From Volvox africanus (Eukaryota; Chlorophyta; Chlorophyceae; Chlamydomonadales; Volvocaceae): a stretch of DNA of 64,000 nucleotides. The notes below the pieces were generated by a model. That model did not search any database, had not been told where the DNA came from, and saw nothing but the letters and a program-made list of their open reading frames with translations. Every line of letters begins with the position of its first letter. The stretch's first letter is position 1. The DNA lies in NCBI GenBank assembly GCA_030268105.1, contig BSDZ01000020.1:2310001-2374000 (forward strand), read 5' to 3'. Of the stretch, positions 50,532 through 61,379 are shown piece by piece. Position numbers and translations under genes: made by a program.

Positions 50532-51865
50532 GAATATGTATTCGAGCGTTGCATTGAAATCGGGAGTCTTGATAACTAGTTATCGGGCACAGCAGTTCGC
50601 ATAAGAGTCTCACGTACCTTGGGTCCTACCTGCTTTAGAGCAAGCAACAAGCACGTAAAAGCGAGATGATTATAACACAGTACCAATCATGGTCCCTGGT
50701 TCGCGCAAAACCGTCCGCTTGGTGCCGAGATGCAATCTCGGTGCGCCCATGGGTCGCTGAGGCAACAACTTCTCTCCTGTTCCCTTGAACCTCTGATGCC
50801 TGTCCTTTTCCAAGGTAAATGATTTTAGCCATTCAGGTCTGAATTGCTCGAGGTGAAGTACGCAATCGTTGTCGAGCGGGCTTCTAACATCAAAAACATG
50901 ACCAAGCACGATAAATCGAGATTACATCGGTAAGATGACGATTACCCTTTAAGTAACCTTGTCAAACGCCAGTCTCAAAGGAGGAGGCTCCAACCTACGC
51001 TATGCGCCTTAAGTGCGCACCTCGCAGGATAGGAGCAGCAGGCGAGTGGAACGATGACATACAGCACGCCCATGTACACATAAGTCACAGACCTGGCCCA
51101 CAGCGCCCGCAAGCAAGTGCGCTACGTCACAAAGGAATATGTCGGCACAACAGAGACTTACAGAAATACAAAATTATCGTCATTTCAAAATTACCGCCAC
51201 ACATGCAAACATGCAACTTCTTACAATACTTATGTTTCTAGTCACAGAGGTGCATAGACACAACCATTCTGAACCGAACAATTAACGCTATACTGAGCAG
51301 CGACGACAACATACACCTCTGCTGGGAGATGTTTTAATATCGGCCCACCAGTCAGATTTCAGAAGTTCCTACCGCTATGTACAACGCTTCTTACCCCGCC
51401 TGCAACCCTCCTGAGCGGCCCCTTATTCCCCGTCCCAAATGTCCCAAGCAACTGTGGGAGACCCTGTGCGCTGTTGTTGCTGCTTTCAATCTCTATCAAT
51501 CTCAGACATGCGCTAGATCGGTCACAATCCCCCATTCGGCCCCCCCCAACACACACAGGCTCGCGTACAGTCTTAACACACCCACACCGAATCCGCCACT
51601 AGGCTGGTGCGCATTCAGACCTATACTATCGCCACTATGGCCAGATTTCATCTTTGGTACTGGGAACAAGATACCATTTAATGGGACCATATGGAAACTT
51701 GGGAGCTTTTAAAAAAGTTTCCCTAATCATTTTACTAGGGAACTAGAAACAGTTAATGGAACTGTAACCTCAATCGAGTAAGTTTGCGGTCTTGTTGCGG
51801 TCTTGATGCTACTAATGTGGAATATCGGATTGGGTAATCGGGTCCCCTTCCAACGGGCCATTTCT
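50532..51865. other. intergenic: PUF promoter and 3' flank of the Ser/Thr/Ala-rich gene
   Basis: No gene was called. A minus-strand frame at 50670-50909 has no ATG. TGTAA signals on the minus strand at 51221-51225 and 51168-51172 may end the upstream transcript. Confidence 0.4.
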
Positions 51866-52924
51866 TCAGCTTCTTCGAGCGCCTCCGCGGACCCGGCGCT
51901 GTTGTCCCGGGTCCGTGGCCCTGAATACCCCTAATGAGGTTGCAGAACTTGGTGCAGTGACGAACACGCCAACGGCTTCGGTGGTCGTGACTAACGACGC
52001 GACAGCGGGCCGCGTGGATACATTTGCTATTCCGTTGGTGGCAAGCGGCTGCTGGCTAGAAGCAACCGCTAGCCCCGCCGGCGCACTGTCACTGGGTGCA
52101 GGGGCCTCTTGCATCACCACGGGGGTTTTAAGGCTGAGAGTGACGATCGGCATTGCGATGGGAGGTGTCGGCACCGTCACGGTGTCGTTGGTGTTGGTTT
52201 TGGTGATGGTGGTTATGGTGGGGACTGTTGCAGATGCAGCCGATGTAGGACTGCCGTCAGCCATCGGCGTAAGTACCTGCAACTGCGCATTTGTGGTTAA
52301 TGCGTGTTGGGAAAGGTCTGACGCAAGGGTCGCCGGCATAGCAGGTCTCACGCCGCCGGGGCTCGCCGGGCTGCTGGTGCCATCTATGGACACTGCGGAC
52401 ATTAGGGGCACCATGTCATTAACATTTGGAATTCTGTTGTTGTTGGTTGCAAAGTCGTTTGCAGTAGCAGCAGCAGCAGCCTCATTAATAGCTGCCGTCG
52501 TATTGCCTGGCGCCGCACCGCTCATGGGCGCTGTGGCGGTGGTGATAATTGCTGATGTGCTGTCAGCAGCGATCGTACCGTCAGAGGGCGTCGTCGTATT
52601 CACGGGTTCGGTACCGGGGACCAGCGCCATGGAATTAGTAAGTGCCGTTCCGTTATCCGATGGAGCAATGTTTTCGGTTGCAGCCGTTGCAGCAACATTT
52701 GGGGAAGTCGTACTGTTTGGGGTCATTGATGACGATGATGCCTTTGGCACTGCGTCTGAGACGTGCATAGTGGCAAGGGTTGCCTTTGGTCCCTCATGTG
52801 CGGTGACCTGATTCGTCAAGGTGATGAACGACGGCGGTTGCGCTCCAACGCCGGAGCGCATTTGCAGCCTGGCGCCCTCGCCATTTGACTGCAGCGGAAC
52901 GCTGTCACCTGAAGACCACAACAT
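51866..52924 (-). CDS. Ser/Thr/Ala-rich low-complexity protein or exon
   Basis: An open frame of 352 codons on the minus strand, ending TGA at 51866. The composition is dominated by Thr, Ser, Ala, Val and Pro with scattered Met, like a mucin-type or wall-protein stalk. There is no recognisable domain. The antisense plus-strand frame is also open (51915-52811) but reads as implausibly hydrophobic, so the minus strand is preferred. It could start at its own ATG (52924). It could instead be the last exon of the secreted protein upstream: an acceptor near 52876 would keep phase with the donor at 53277. That would add an O-glycosylatable tail to a secreted globular domain, which would make sense for an extracellular matrix. 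Both readings are open. Confidence 0.5.
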   Translation of the reverse strand: MLWSSGDSVPLQSNGEGARLQMRSGVGAQPPSFITLTNQVTAHEGPKATLATMHVSDAVPKASSSSMTPNSTTSPNVAATAATENIAPSDNGTALTNSMALVPGTEPVNTTTPSDGTIAADSTSAIITTATAPMSGAAPGNTTAAINEAAAAATANDFATNNNRIPNVNDMVPLMSAVSIDGTSSPASPGGVRPAMPATLASDLSQHALTTNAQLQVLTPMADGSPTSAASATVPTITTITKTNTNDTVTVPTPPIAMPIVTLSLKTPVVMQEAPAPSDSAPAGLAVASSQQPLATNGIANVSTRPAVASLVTTTEAVGVFVTAPSSATSLGVFRATDPGQQRRVRGGARRS

Positions 52925-53276
52925 GATAATTGTTATAGGGTCATGTTTTTTTCCATGCCAATAAAAGGGTTAAATATAAAATTGCGCTATAATCCGAAGC
53001 GAAAAGCACAAGTGGAATTGAAACTGAGAGTGAAACCGAAGGCGAATTTGTTGCGCTATTCAAAATGGGCTTCGAGAGAGACGAACTCATCCGAAACAGC
53101 ATAAGACAGATATGATAATCGGGCCTTCGACGGGATCATGCACTTATCGGGGTACGTAAAACCGAAACGTTGCAAAGGCAAAACAACGGCAACATGCGCT
53201 CAGAACAAATATGTTTGGGCGCACCAAGCAGACAAGTATTCCTTTCGCAGCTGCTATGTCAAGCCCCGCGGCTTAC

Positions 53277-53381
53277 ATGTCTGGGATGTGCAAGACTGTG
53301 ATATGGGAAAAGTACGGGTTGCGCTCCGCCACCTCAGATTCAGCGAAGATGCGCTTGTAACCGCCACCGCCAGCTTGTCTT
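53277..53381 (-). CDS. probable fourth exon of the secreted Reeler-like protein
   Basis: A minus-strand exon with strong algal codon bias encodes GGGYKRIFAESEVAERNPYF followed by SHITVLHIPD. It is flanked by a CTGCAG acceptor and a GTAAGC donor. It joins in phase to exon 3 if that exon ends at 54398 (AG before GTGGTG) rather than 54395. An alternative upstream exon at about 53430-53550 cannot be ruled out. The product of this exon is not recognised by itself. Confidence 0.45.
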
Positions 53382-54016
53382 CTGCAGCTCCAGAACCGGC
53401 ACCTGCGAGAAGAGGTTGGTCATATTGGCTGGTACGCACGATACTCTGCGCATGGCGCATGAAATCCTGATTCGTCTTATTTCTGGTGCCTCGGGGCGTA
53501 TGTAGTTGCATGAGATTCTCGAAGGGCGCCGCCCGAATCCGTTCTGCTGCAAGGAACAACTATTTACTATGATAATAGTAAATAGCGAGCGACATCTTAA
53601 ACGGAATAAAAGGATCCCTAATCTAAAAGCAACTTCCAGCTTTATTTGTATCAAAGCGCCGAGCCCCGGGTCGGACGCGACGATGGATGATGACGCAAAT
53701 CGAGCAGAGGAAACAGAGGTTAACCAAGTATGCATAATCAGACACGGTGTGTATAGTATGTCAACAATCATGGGCAAGTCATCGATGTGCATTAAGCAGA
53801 CGCTCATAGACCGACGGCGCCTACCCGGACATGGGACTTGAAGGCGCGCTTGGACTGTAGTCGGAAGGATGACAGTCACTGGGAAGGCGGACCCGACAAC
53901 GAGCAGGTTGGGGCTGCACGCAAAAGAGAGTGGAGACGGTGGCAAGAGACGATGTGCATGAATGCAGCGAAACCAACTTATTAGCGGGCTGGGAGCAAGG
54001 GCGGAAAGCACACAGC

Positions 54017-54035
54017 AAGACACATACACACACAT

Positions 54036-54067
<32 letters not shown>

Positions 54068-54172
54068 GTGTGTGTGTGTATATATATGTGTGTATATATG
54101 TGTGTGTATATATATATGTGTGTGTGTACATATATGTGTGTGCTTTGGATGTGTGTGTGTGTGTGTGTGTGA
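54017..54172. repeat. CA/TA/TG dinucleotide array, self-complementary
   Basis: (CA)n passes into (TA)n and then (TG)n, so the left half can pair with the right half. It lies within an intron of the secreted-protein gene if the exons on both sides belong together. Confidence 0.9.
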
Positions 54173-54394
54173 TCATTATAGGGTAGCAGATACGGGGCCT
54201 GAGATGGCGGAACACTTTCCGTGGGAAATATTCGTCATCATGACACGTGTACGATATGCGGACTTGCCTAATGGAAGCCCGTGCGGGCCAGCGTGAAGGA
54301 AGCCTCAGTTCTATGGTTGCGAACCTACCTAGCAGAAATGACAGGCAAGACAGTGAGTACGGCAGCAGATGCACTAAGAACGGGCCGTACTCAC

Positions 54395-56148
54395 CACCTG
54401 GTACTCCACAGGTACTTCGTTTCGGCGAAGGATCCGGAACTGGCCGTGATAATGGATCGCCGACGCTGAGGATAATTGACCTGGATACGGGGTACGGGGT
54501 GCGGGGTGCGGTACGGAGTACGGAGTACGGAGTACGGGATACGCCATGATATTGAAAGTACTCTCTACCAATTCTCCTTGGTGCACCGCGGTACCGTCTT
54601 GTCGTTGGGGTGAAGTCTGCTGGAACCCCACGATTGCATATTGCTTATCTATTGGCTCGTTGCGACAAGGGAGACGTTTCATGACGTAATAGTGAACATC
54701 GTACATAATAATAAAGTATGCTAGCAACCGTCCTGGGTCGTGTCAGAAGTACGTACCGACGGTGCAGCAGAGACGACTCGATAAGACCGGTCATGGTGTC
54801 GGTGTGGTTTAGTGCGAAACCATGAAGTTGAATGGATATAATTTATATACATACATATGTGTATATAAATATATTTATTTATGCTAATCTGAGAAAAACT
54901 AATTTTCGTTATAAATGGCAAGATCAACATACAGTTTCCTCTGTTGCAGTATCGTACATGAAAAACAGTTTAATGCCACTTGGTCACGGGCATTGCATTA
55001 TTAGACCAGATTAACTACGCGTAAAAGAACCCGTTTATTTTCAAGTTAATACTTGATACTTCTTATATTTGTTAAGCGTGGTGCCGTTTCAAACATTATT
55101 GTCTATTTTCTTTCCGTTGTTTTTCTGATTATAATAATATTAAGATTAGAATCTATGTTTTTTCATAAAAATATAAATTTTTGCTTACTCTTAATTCAGC
55201 GTTTATGTTTAAGCTTCCCAGGTTGTGAAGCTTACATTTTTGAGGGTTTATATCGACCTCGTGTTTTAGGCTTTTATAAAATGGTTCCTGATAATTTTCA
55301 AGATTCTACCAGCATCCCGCGAAACTCAGGTTTTCTTTAACACTTAGGACAGCCCACAAATCCGACCTTTTCTAGCACATTTAGTACCCCAACTAAGAAT
55401 TTACCTGTTATGGTTCATATATATATGTATATATACAATATACAAAATATATATTTTGTATGTAACATGGGAAAGTGTGGCTCGTACCTGCAGCATGTAC
55501 GACGCCCCGGGGCATAGCTCAATGGCATCAACGCCGTCATCACGTAGGGCCCTTATAGCGATTGAGCTGCACAGCGGGTTGTCAAGAGGAAGGAGGGAGG
55601 GCCGTGGGCGCTGCGGTGAAGTAAAGTCGCTTGTGAGTGAAGGGGAAGGTACTGTACTGCACTGCACTGCTCATTCACACTGAAGAGTGTGTCACATCGA
55701 GCGCAGCGCATATTCCTCAATCAGTCGCACCAGTAAGAAGCATTTCCAATTCAGGCACAATTGCAGCAGCTCCGGAACCCCCTAAGCACCCGCCCTCCAT
55801 CCCGGCCGCCGTGGTCCACGTAGTGACCCACTTACGCATCCCTTTTTATGTCCCCCTATGTTGCATCATGCTCGCCCTAAACGAAGAACCAGCGAGTTAA
55901 CGTCAGCAGGATTAGACATTCTAATTATTTTTATGCTGCTACACACACCGCATGCACCTGTCTGGCATAGGTGTTCCGTGGGGGGAGTTGCCAACGTCCT
56001 GAGTCGGATGAGCGTCGCAGGGCTGGTTCGCGTTTCCATCCACCCAATAGTCAGGGTAAGCGCGACTGGCGGGGATGATGGCGGCCGCAAGCGCCATCAC
56101 GAGCATCATCGTCATGAGAGGGGGCCGTGGCCATTGCAAGCCGAACAT
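54395..56148 (-). CDS. secreted Reeler/DOMON-like protein, first three exons
   Basis: Exons 56148-55958, 55566-55488 and 54465-54395 join in phase. The N-terminus is a clear signal peptide: hydrophobic core MTMMLVMALAAAIIPASRA, cleavage likely before YPDYWVDG. The mature start YWVDGNANQPCDAHPTQDVG, then AIELCPGASYMLQ and IITASSGSF, follows the layout of Reeler-like secreted domains (paired Cys, CPG-SY, then -TASSG-F). This recognition is from memory and moderate. The protein should enter the secretory pathway and may be extracellular. The 3' end is unresolved: probable continuation is the exon at 53381-53277 and perhaps the Ser/Thr/Ala-rich frame at 52924-51866. A terminal exon in the 53.5-kb region is a third option. 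Confidence 0.7.
54484..54545. repeat. degenerate TACGGGG/TACGGAG minisatellite
   Basis: About eight 7-base units, in the intron between exons 2 and 3 of the secreted-protein gene, just upstream of exon 3 in transcript sense. Confidence 0.75.
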
Positions 56149-57862
56149 TGCCGGTTGGGATGCGAATGACTTGGCGTCTATGAAGAAGAAAGCAGTGAGA
56201 TATACAGCGGATCAGGAGCTCTGGCCGGATTGGTCCTTTTGTAACCGATAGCTTAACTAAGGACCTAACGGCGATCTGAACGCCGCGGTACTGCCGGGAG
56301 CGGCCGGGAGGCGCGTGGCCAAATATATCTTTAACCAATGTTTAGTATGGAGCTGGTAGTTCGTATATATGTATTTATATTATGTAATTTAAGTAACTAG
56401 TCTTCAGGTGTATAAGGAAATGTAGAGATCAGGCTCGCGGCGGGTACATATCTCGACCTTCGACTTCGAGGTAAGCGATCCTCCCTTGCTTCTGCGGACG
56501 GCGAGTAGACGGACTTGATAAAGCAGGTGGCATGCCGATGCTCTTATATGACGCTTCTAGATCTGTGTAACTTCCGAATAGTGCGCCTTTCATTTCCTCC
56601 TATGAAACGCGGTGCGGAAGGTGCCGCTGATGGCTGCTGCTGCAGCGGACGGGCCAAGAAAAAAGGGCGCGAAAAATGTGTCTTGTGATCATTCTCACCA
56701 ATACTCAAATATTACAACTACTAAATATAGAAACTTTGCAACATTTTACTGTGCTATGCACAACTGTATCTGCGTGAAGGTCTGAGGTCCCTCACAAACA
56801 TCTCGATGGCATGTATAAACATCCAAGCATTCATGGCGGGAGCCCTCGCGCGAACCTGGCGCGGAAGTTTCAGACGTCCTATGCAGCCGACTGATGAGTC
56901 CCAACCATCCATAATTACTAAGCGAGTTCAAGCCATCGTTGGCTTTTCTCAACGAATAAACCTCAATAAGAATGAACGGCTGTTGACGTGTTAAGTTTCC
57001 AGGGCCAAAAGGAAATATCAAATTCCCTTGCCCTGCGCCACGCGCGCCGCCACACTTTTCATCTCTGTGGCCTAAGAGCCCGTATCGCCCCCGGCATTTT
57101 GCGGTTTCACTCATAACGCGGGCAGCGTCCTCCGCAGGCGTTGGCGGCGGGCCTTCGTAGTGGCCAATTCCACGACCCGAGCTCCGGGACCCTCCTTTGG
57201 TTTCGCCGATGCGCACCTCGGCGTGACGAACAAAATCGACCATGATACGACTGTGGGTTTTCCAACCATAGAGTACTGAGGAAGTCATGCGTTTACTGTT
57301 GGCTGCTCATCGACTTTCGTCCCCCCGTCCCCCCGTCTCCCCGTCCCCCCGTCCCCCCCCCCGCTGAAATTTGGCACCGTGGAACCGAGAATTGTGTATG
57401 ATAACAAAGGATGATGACAGAAGGGCAACAAACTTCTGACTGTACAACAATTTACATAACAAGTGCGATGGTGCCGTACGTCGACGTACGCCCAACTCTG
57501 GTTGACACAACAAAGACCCCGCTGCATTGCGGCGTCCTCCCAACACACGACGTCGATGCGAACAAAAAAGGCAAGCTAAGCGAAGTCGGAAGAACAACAA
57601 GTAATCTAGGAAATTGCGACAACGTCAAAAACGTTGTAGCGTATAGCGTACTTTATAATGTTGAAACGGCACATGGTGGGGATTGCTCCCGTCCACCGCT
57701 TTCCAGGTGCAACTCAATTCTAAAAACCGTGTGGTGTCGTACGCACACGGTACTGCTCATTGCGGCACAAGGCCCATCACTTCCCATTGTGGCGTCGTCA
57801 TTCACTATACACTGCTGCATTCTAGAGAAGACCTAACGGACGGTTCAGGGCCGCAAGAGGCA

Positions 57863-57867
57863 TTACA
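57863..57867 (-). terminator. TGTAA poly(A) signal of the dicistronic-type locus
   Basis: TTACA on the plus strand, about 390 nt after the stop at 58253. It is the first TGTAA on the minus strand after that gene. Confidence 0.45.
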
Positions 57868-58035
57868 CGACCTCACGAGCCCCAAGCCGCTGGGGCGGCG
57901 AATTCCCCGCCTGCCACACACACACACATACACACACATACCCTCAAGTTCCTCTCATTTCCCAACCCGACATGTACTTCCCAGCGTTCATCCAGCTTGC
58001 ATGCAGATCTCTCTTGCGACACATCCAACCCGAAC

Positions 58036-58037
<2 letters not shown>

Positions 58038-58074
<37 letters not shown>

Positions 58075-58157
58075 ATACACATACACACCACGAGGCGCGG
58101 GAACGGCTTTCGGGAACAGACTGGTGTTGTTTTGTGATGCGTGTGTGTGTGTGTGTT
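58038..58157. repeat. CA and GT dinucleotide tracts facing each other
   Basis: A long (CA)n tract at 58038-58089 and a (GT)n tract at 58139-58157 lie within the predicted 3' UTR of the minus-strand Gly-rich gene. They can base-pair in the RNA. Confidence 0.8.
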
Positions 58158-58252
58158 TGGTTTCAAAACGTACAAGTTCATTAGCTAGACAAGGCATCAA
58201 CGACTCCACACCCTATATGTACAGATTGCCAGCAGAGGTCATCGTGACGTCA

Positions 58253-59525
58253 TCAGATACCGCCACCACCACCCGAGCCGCGTGTAGTGCCACCTCCCAT
58301 CCCACCTACGTCATCGTCCCCCCCGCTCGAGCCCATGCTGCCGCCCATCTCCACCTCGCCTGAGGACATCACCTCGCCGCCCATGCCGCCACCACCTGAC
58401 TCATCGACTCCACGGCCATCACCACCGCCGCCCTTGCCGCCGAAGTCGCCCGTCGGCATGGCCCTGCCGGCGCCGCCGCTTGTGTCCATGTCCGTAATGT
58501 CCTCGACGCGGCCGCCAATGTCCCCGCCGCCACCGCCGCCGCTAACATCCCCGGAGGAAAATCCTACCGGGAGCCCCACCTGAAAAACATTATAGCGACA
58601 GTGGTGGGGTTAGCGACTCCCAAAGTTAGCAACCATTCCGAGTTCCCAGCCAACCAGGCAGGGATAGTGGCGCTAAGGATATGCCTCCAGCTTTCAAGAG
58701 AAACTTGGTTTCGGTGTCATAATACTTGGTTGGGCATAACATGACATGACATGACCAGACCAAAGTACAATACAATACAATAATTAATACAATATATAAT
58801 AATTATAGTATTATAGGGTGTAATATACTATAAAATATACTTCATAAAGGGTTATAATATTCAAGGATTCCACGCAACGCAACACAAAATGATATAATGT
58901 GTGTGCGCGCGGATAGCGCAAGCAAAAACGCTGTGCCCTGGAGGAGACGAGTGCGAACGATAAAGGGTGACCCCTGGGACGGCAGCCCGCCCGCCCGCGC
59001 CGCCGCCCACCCGCAAGTATCGCCACATGTATGCCGAACGGCGCACATCCGGATGTCTAGCGACTTCATCAACAACATAATAAATTTGAACTTCATTTCG
59101 GTGGAAGGAGATGAGCGATACATGTCCTTCAACACATTTCCCCATCAACATTTCGCGAGCGTATATCTCACTAATTGAATTTGCTTTCCCAAAAGCTTAT
59201 CACGAGATGTATAGGATCGCAAATCCTTATAAGATAAATCTCTGCGCACCGTCGTGGTGGTGTAGGTCTGATACGTGGCGTATGCGGCGTTTTCGCCATC
59301 GTCCCCGGATGCCGGCACAGCGCCAACGGTGTAAGTCTGGTAAGTGGTCATGGGCTGTCCGGTGGTGGGATCGACGCCGGTGCTGACAGTGGTGGCGCTG
59401 TAGGCGGAGTCCCCAGGCGCCACACCCAGGCCGGTGCCTTGCTGTTGACCGGAGGAGAGGCTCATGGTGCCGGAGCCGAGTTGATCCTCGCCACCGCGGC
59501 CGCCAGACTCAGTCGTGGGGTCCAT
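58253..59525 (-). CDS. Thr/Tyr-rich then Gly-rich protein, 200 aa
   Basis: Two exons, 59525-59250 and 58579-58253 (TGA), join in phase. The ATG has a favourable context (ACGATGG). The first exon encodes a polar segment with the near-repeats MTTYQTYTVG and YATYQTYTTTT. The second encodes a glycine-rich, acidic segment with GGGG runs and Met/Asp/Ser. There is no signal peptide, membrane span or known domain. Its start codon lies only 9 nt after the stop codon of the upstream 49-aa frame and in the same predicted exon, so it may be the second cistron of one mRNA. An additional exon in the 670-nt intron is possible but not needed. Confidence 0.7.
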
Positions 59526-59534
59526 CGTAATTTT

Positions 59535-60122
59535 TTACTTACGCCAACTGCGGAATGGAGCAGTGGAAAGTTGTATTCTGTGATGGCAAACGTAACGGAC
59601 ACGTGGAATAAAAAACAAAAGGCCAGGCAATGTTACCACTGCTGGTAAAGGAAAATACAAAAGGCCAGGCAGACGAATGAAAGCAAGCCTTTTACAGAGC
59701 TCTCTGCTCAAGCGAAACAAACGAAAAACTCGCCTCAAAGAGTATCGTGATGAGCATAAAGTGATGATGAGCGTTAATCGGATCTTTCGGAAATGAGGGG
59801 AGATAGGCGCGACATCTATTATATAATCGGAAACAGTGTTTGGGTGGCTATGTTGACTCACTGCATCATGGGCCCGTACAGCCTCCACGACAGTCCGAGG
59901 GCGTTCCGATAGTGTGGCGCGGGGATGGGGAGCTACTGTGAACCGTAGCGCACGCTTCCGTCATCCAGATATCTTTCGGTTCAACTTTCACGGCTTGGCA
60001 TCAAACTTGCCCAACCCAAACATCTAGCTTGATACATTGACTGTGCCTGACGGTACCTGCAAAATTTGCGTGTTGCTTTGCCGCGGTCTGTCAGGATAAG
60101 GCACGTCGAGCGTGTGCGTCAT
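59535..60122 (-). CDS. small protein, 49 aa, possible first cistron
   Basis: Three exons, 60122-60057, 59932-59862 and 59547-59535 (TAA), join in phase into a 49-codon frame beginning MTHTLDVPYPDRP and ending GLSWRLYGPMMHWRK. Codon use is strongly G/C-ending, as in the established genes of this window. Donors are GTACCG and GTGAGT. Acceptors are TAG and GCAG. The aromatic/basic C-terminus resembles small organelle-complex subunits in style only, and I do not recognise it. The last exon continues, 9 nt after the stop, into the start codon of the next frame. Confidence 0.55.
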
Positions 60123-61379
60123 CGTCACCCCCTGGTGCGGCACCCCTTGCGTGCTAGCCGTTCCGGTTCTGCTGTGCCAAATGAAAAGAGGTAACATTTG
60201 GATGCGTGCCTGTACGTGTAATGTTGAAGTGATAGCACTCATTTGGAAGCAATCCCGTGTGCCAAGCGTCCCCAAGCCAAATGAGGTCGCAATTATCAGG
60301 CGCCTGATGCCGGCATCAGCCTGCATAAGCGACCAAATATGACCCAAGGGCTAGTTGATCAAGTCTGACACTTCCCAAAGTGCCTGGGGACCTGTTGGAC
60401 TTTAAAAGCTGCAGCATGCTATGGCTGGTAGTTTTAGCACGTCTTTTAGGTCCACCTTGCCCTAAACTAGCAAATTTTAGCACTTGATGATGAAATGGAA
60501 TAGCCCCATCAGCTCCTGCTTTTTTATGGAGCCATGACGTAGCCTCTGGAGGCGTGATCGATGCGTTCTGGACCAGCATAGTAATGACTACAAGGAAAGA
60601 ATCCTGGTTGCCCCTGGTTGTGACTCAGTGATGCCATAGATTCAAAATTCAGTTCAACGTTATTCTCAGTTGTCTATTTTGTCCGCTCGATTAAATGCAG
60701 ATGGGAAAAGGGAAATAGCCAAGCAAAATCATGAGGCCGATATGGTTCTGGAGCACGTCTCATGTTTGACCCACGGTTCCTAAGTGCAATCATATAAAAA
60801 ACATAGACAAGCACACCATGTTTAACTCATAGGTTGGAAAAGTTTATCTTAGTCGCCATAAACGCTTCGGATGCTATAAAGTGCAGTAATTGCGGAGCAC
60901 AAGCAAGAGAAGGCGTACAATACTATCACATAAACTATATGCAATCTGTTTTACATAGTAAGTATTCAGATAGTTGCATGAAGAGTTTTATGAGGAACGG
61001 TCCGGGCAATCATGGTATGGCCTTATGACGGTGTTTCGTGTGGATATAACTTCCTTTACACTTGCTCTACAAGAAATTTAAATAAGCTCTGCAAAATGAT
61101 AAGGTTGAAGTTAGAATTGTTTTCCGTACGCTCTTTCCGACCGAACCGGTCTGCACGGTTCTCTGGTACAATTATTGCAGGAACATGCACTCGCTAGAAA
61201 ATGAATGGCTGATATAACTCGTGTCTGTGACTGGCGCCTCTCGGCATTCTGCCAGACTTGGGGGCAAACTTCGGTACTTGTGCAAAGTCTCGAGCCCTGT
61301 AAAGCGGCGTGTTATGGGCACCTTTAATTAATTTTGCAACACAAAATGCATACATTTTGATTTCGACGTCCGGAGGCAT
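60123..61379. other. divergent intergenic region
   Basis: It holds the promoters of the minus-strand dicistronic-type locus and the plus-strand EF-hand gene. It is A+T-rich between about 60350 and 61200. No coding sequence was recognised. Confidence 0.45.

Larger units (their letters stand above)
56149..58252. other. intergenic region; promoter of secreted protein and 3' UTR of Gly-rich gene
   Basis: It contains a minus-strand frame from ATG 57288 to 56746 whose first 95 codons have reasonable codon use (beginning MTSSVLYGWKTHSRIMVDFV). I could not tie it to a family or to splice sites, so it is not called as a gene. A C-rich run of CGTCCCC units lies at 57310-57362. CA and GT repeats lie at 57917-57941, 58038-58089 and 58139-58157. 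Confidence 0.4.

Noticed and set aside
50670..50909. Minus-strand frame upstream of the PUF gene
   Set aside because: It has no ATG and its end does not phase into the first PUF exon. The PUF start at 50531 explains the locus.
51915..52811. Plus-strand frame of 298 codons
   Set aside because: It is the antisense shadow of the Ser/Thr/Ala-rich minus-strand frame and would encode an implausible Val/Ala/Leu-rich chain.
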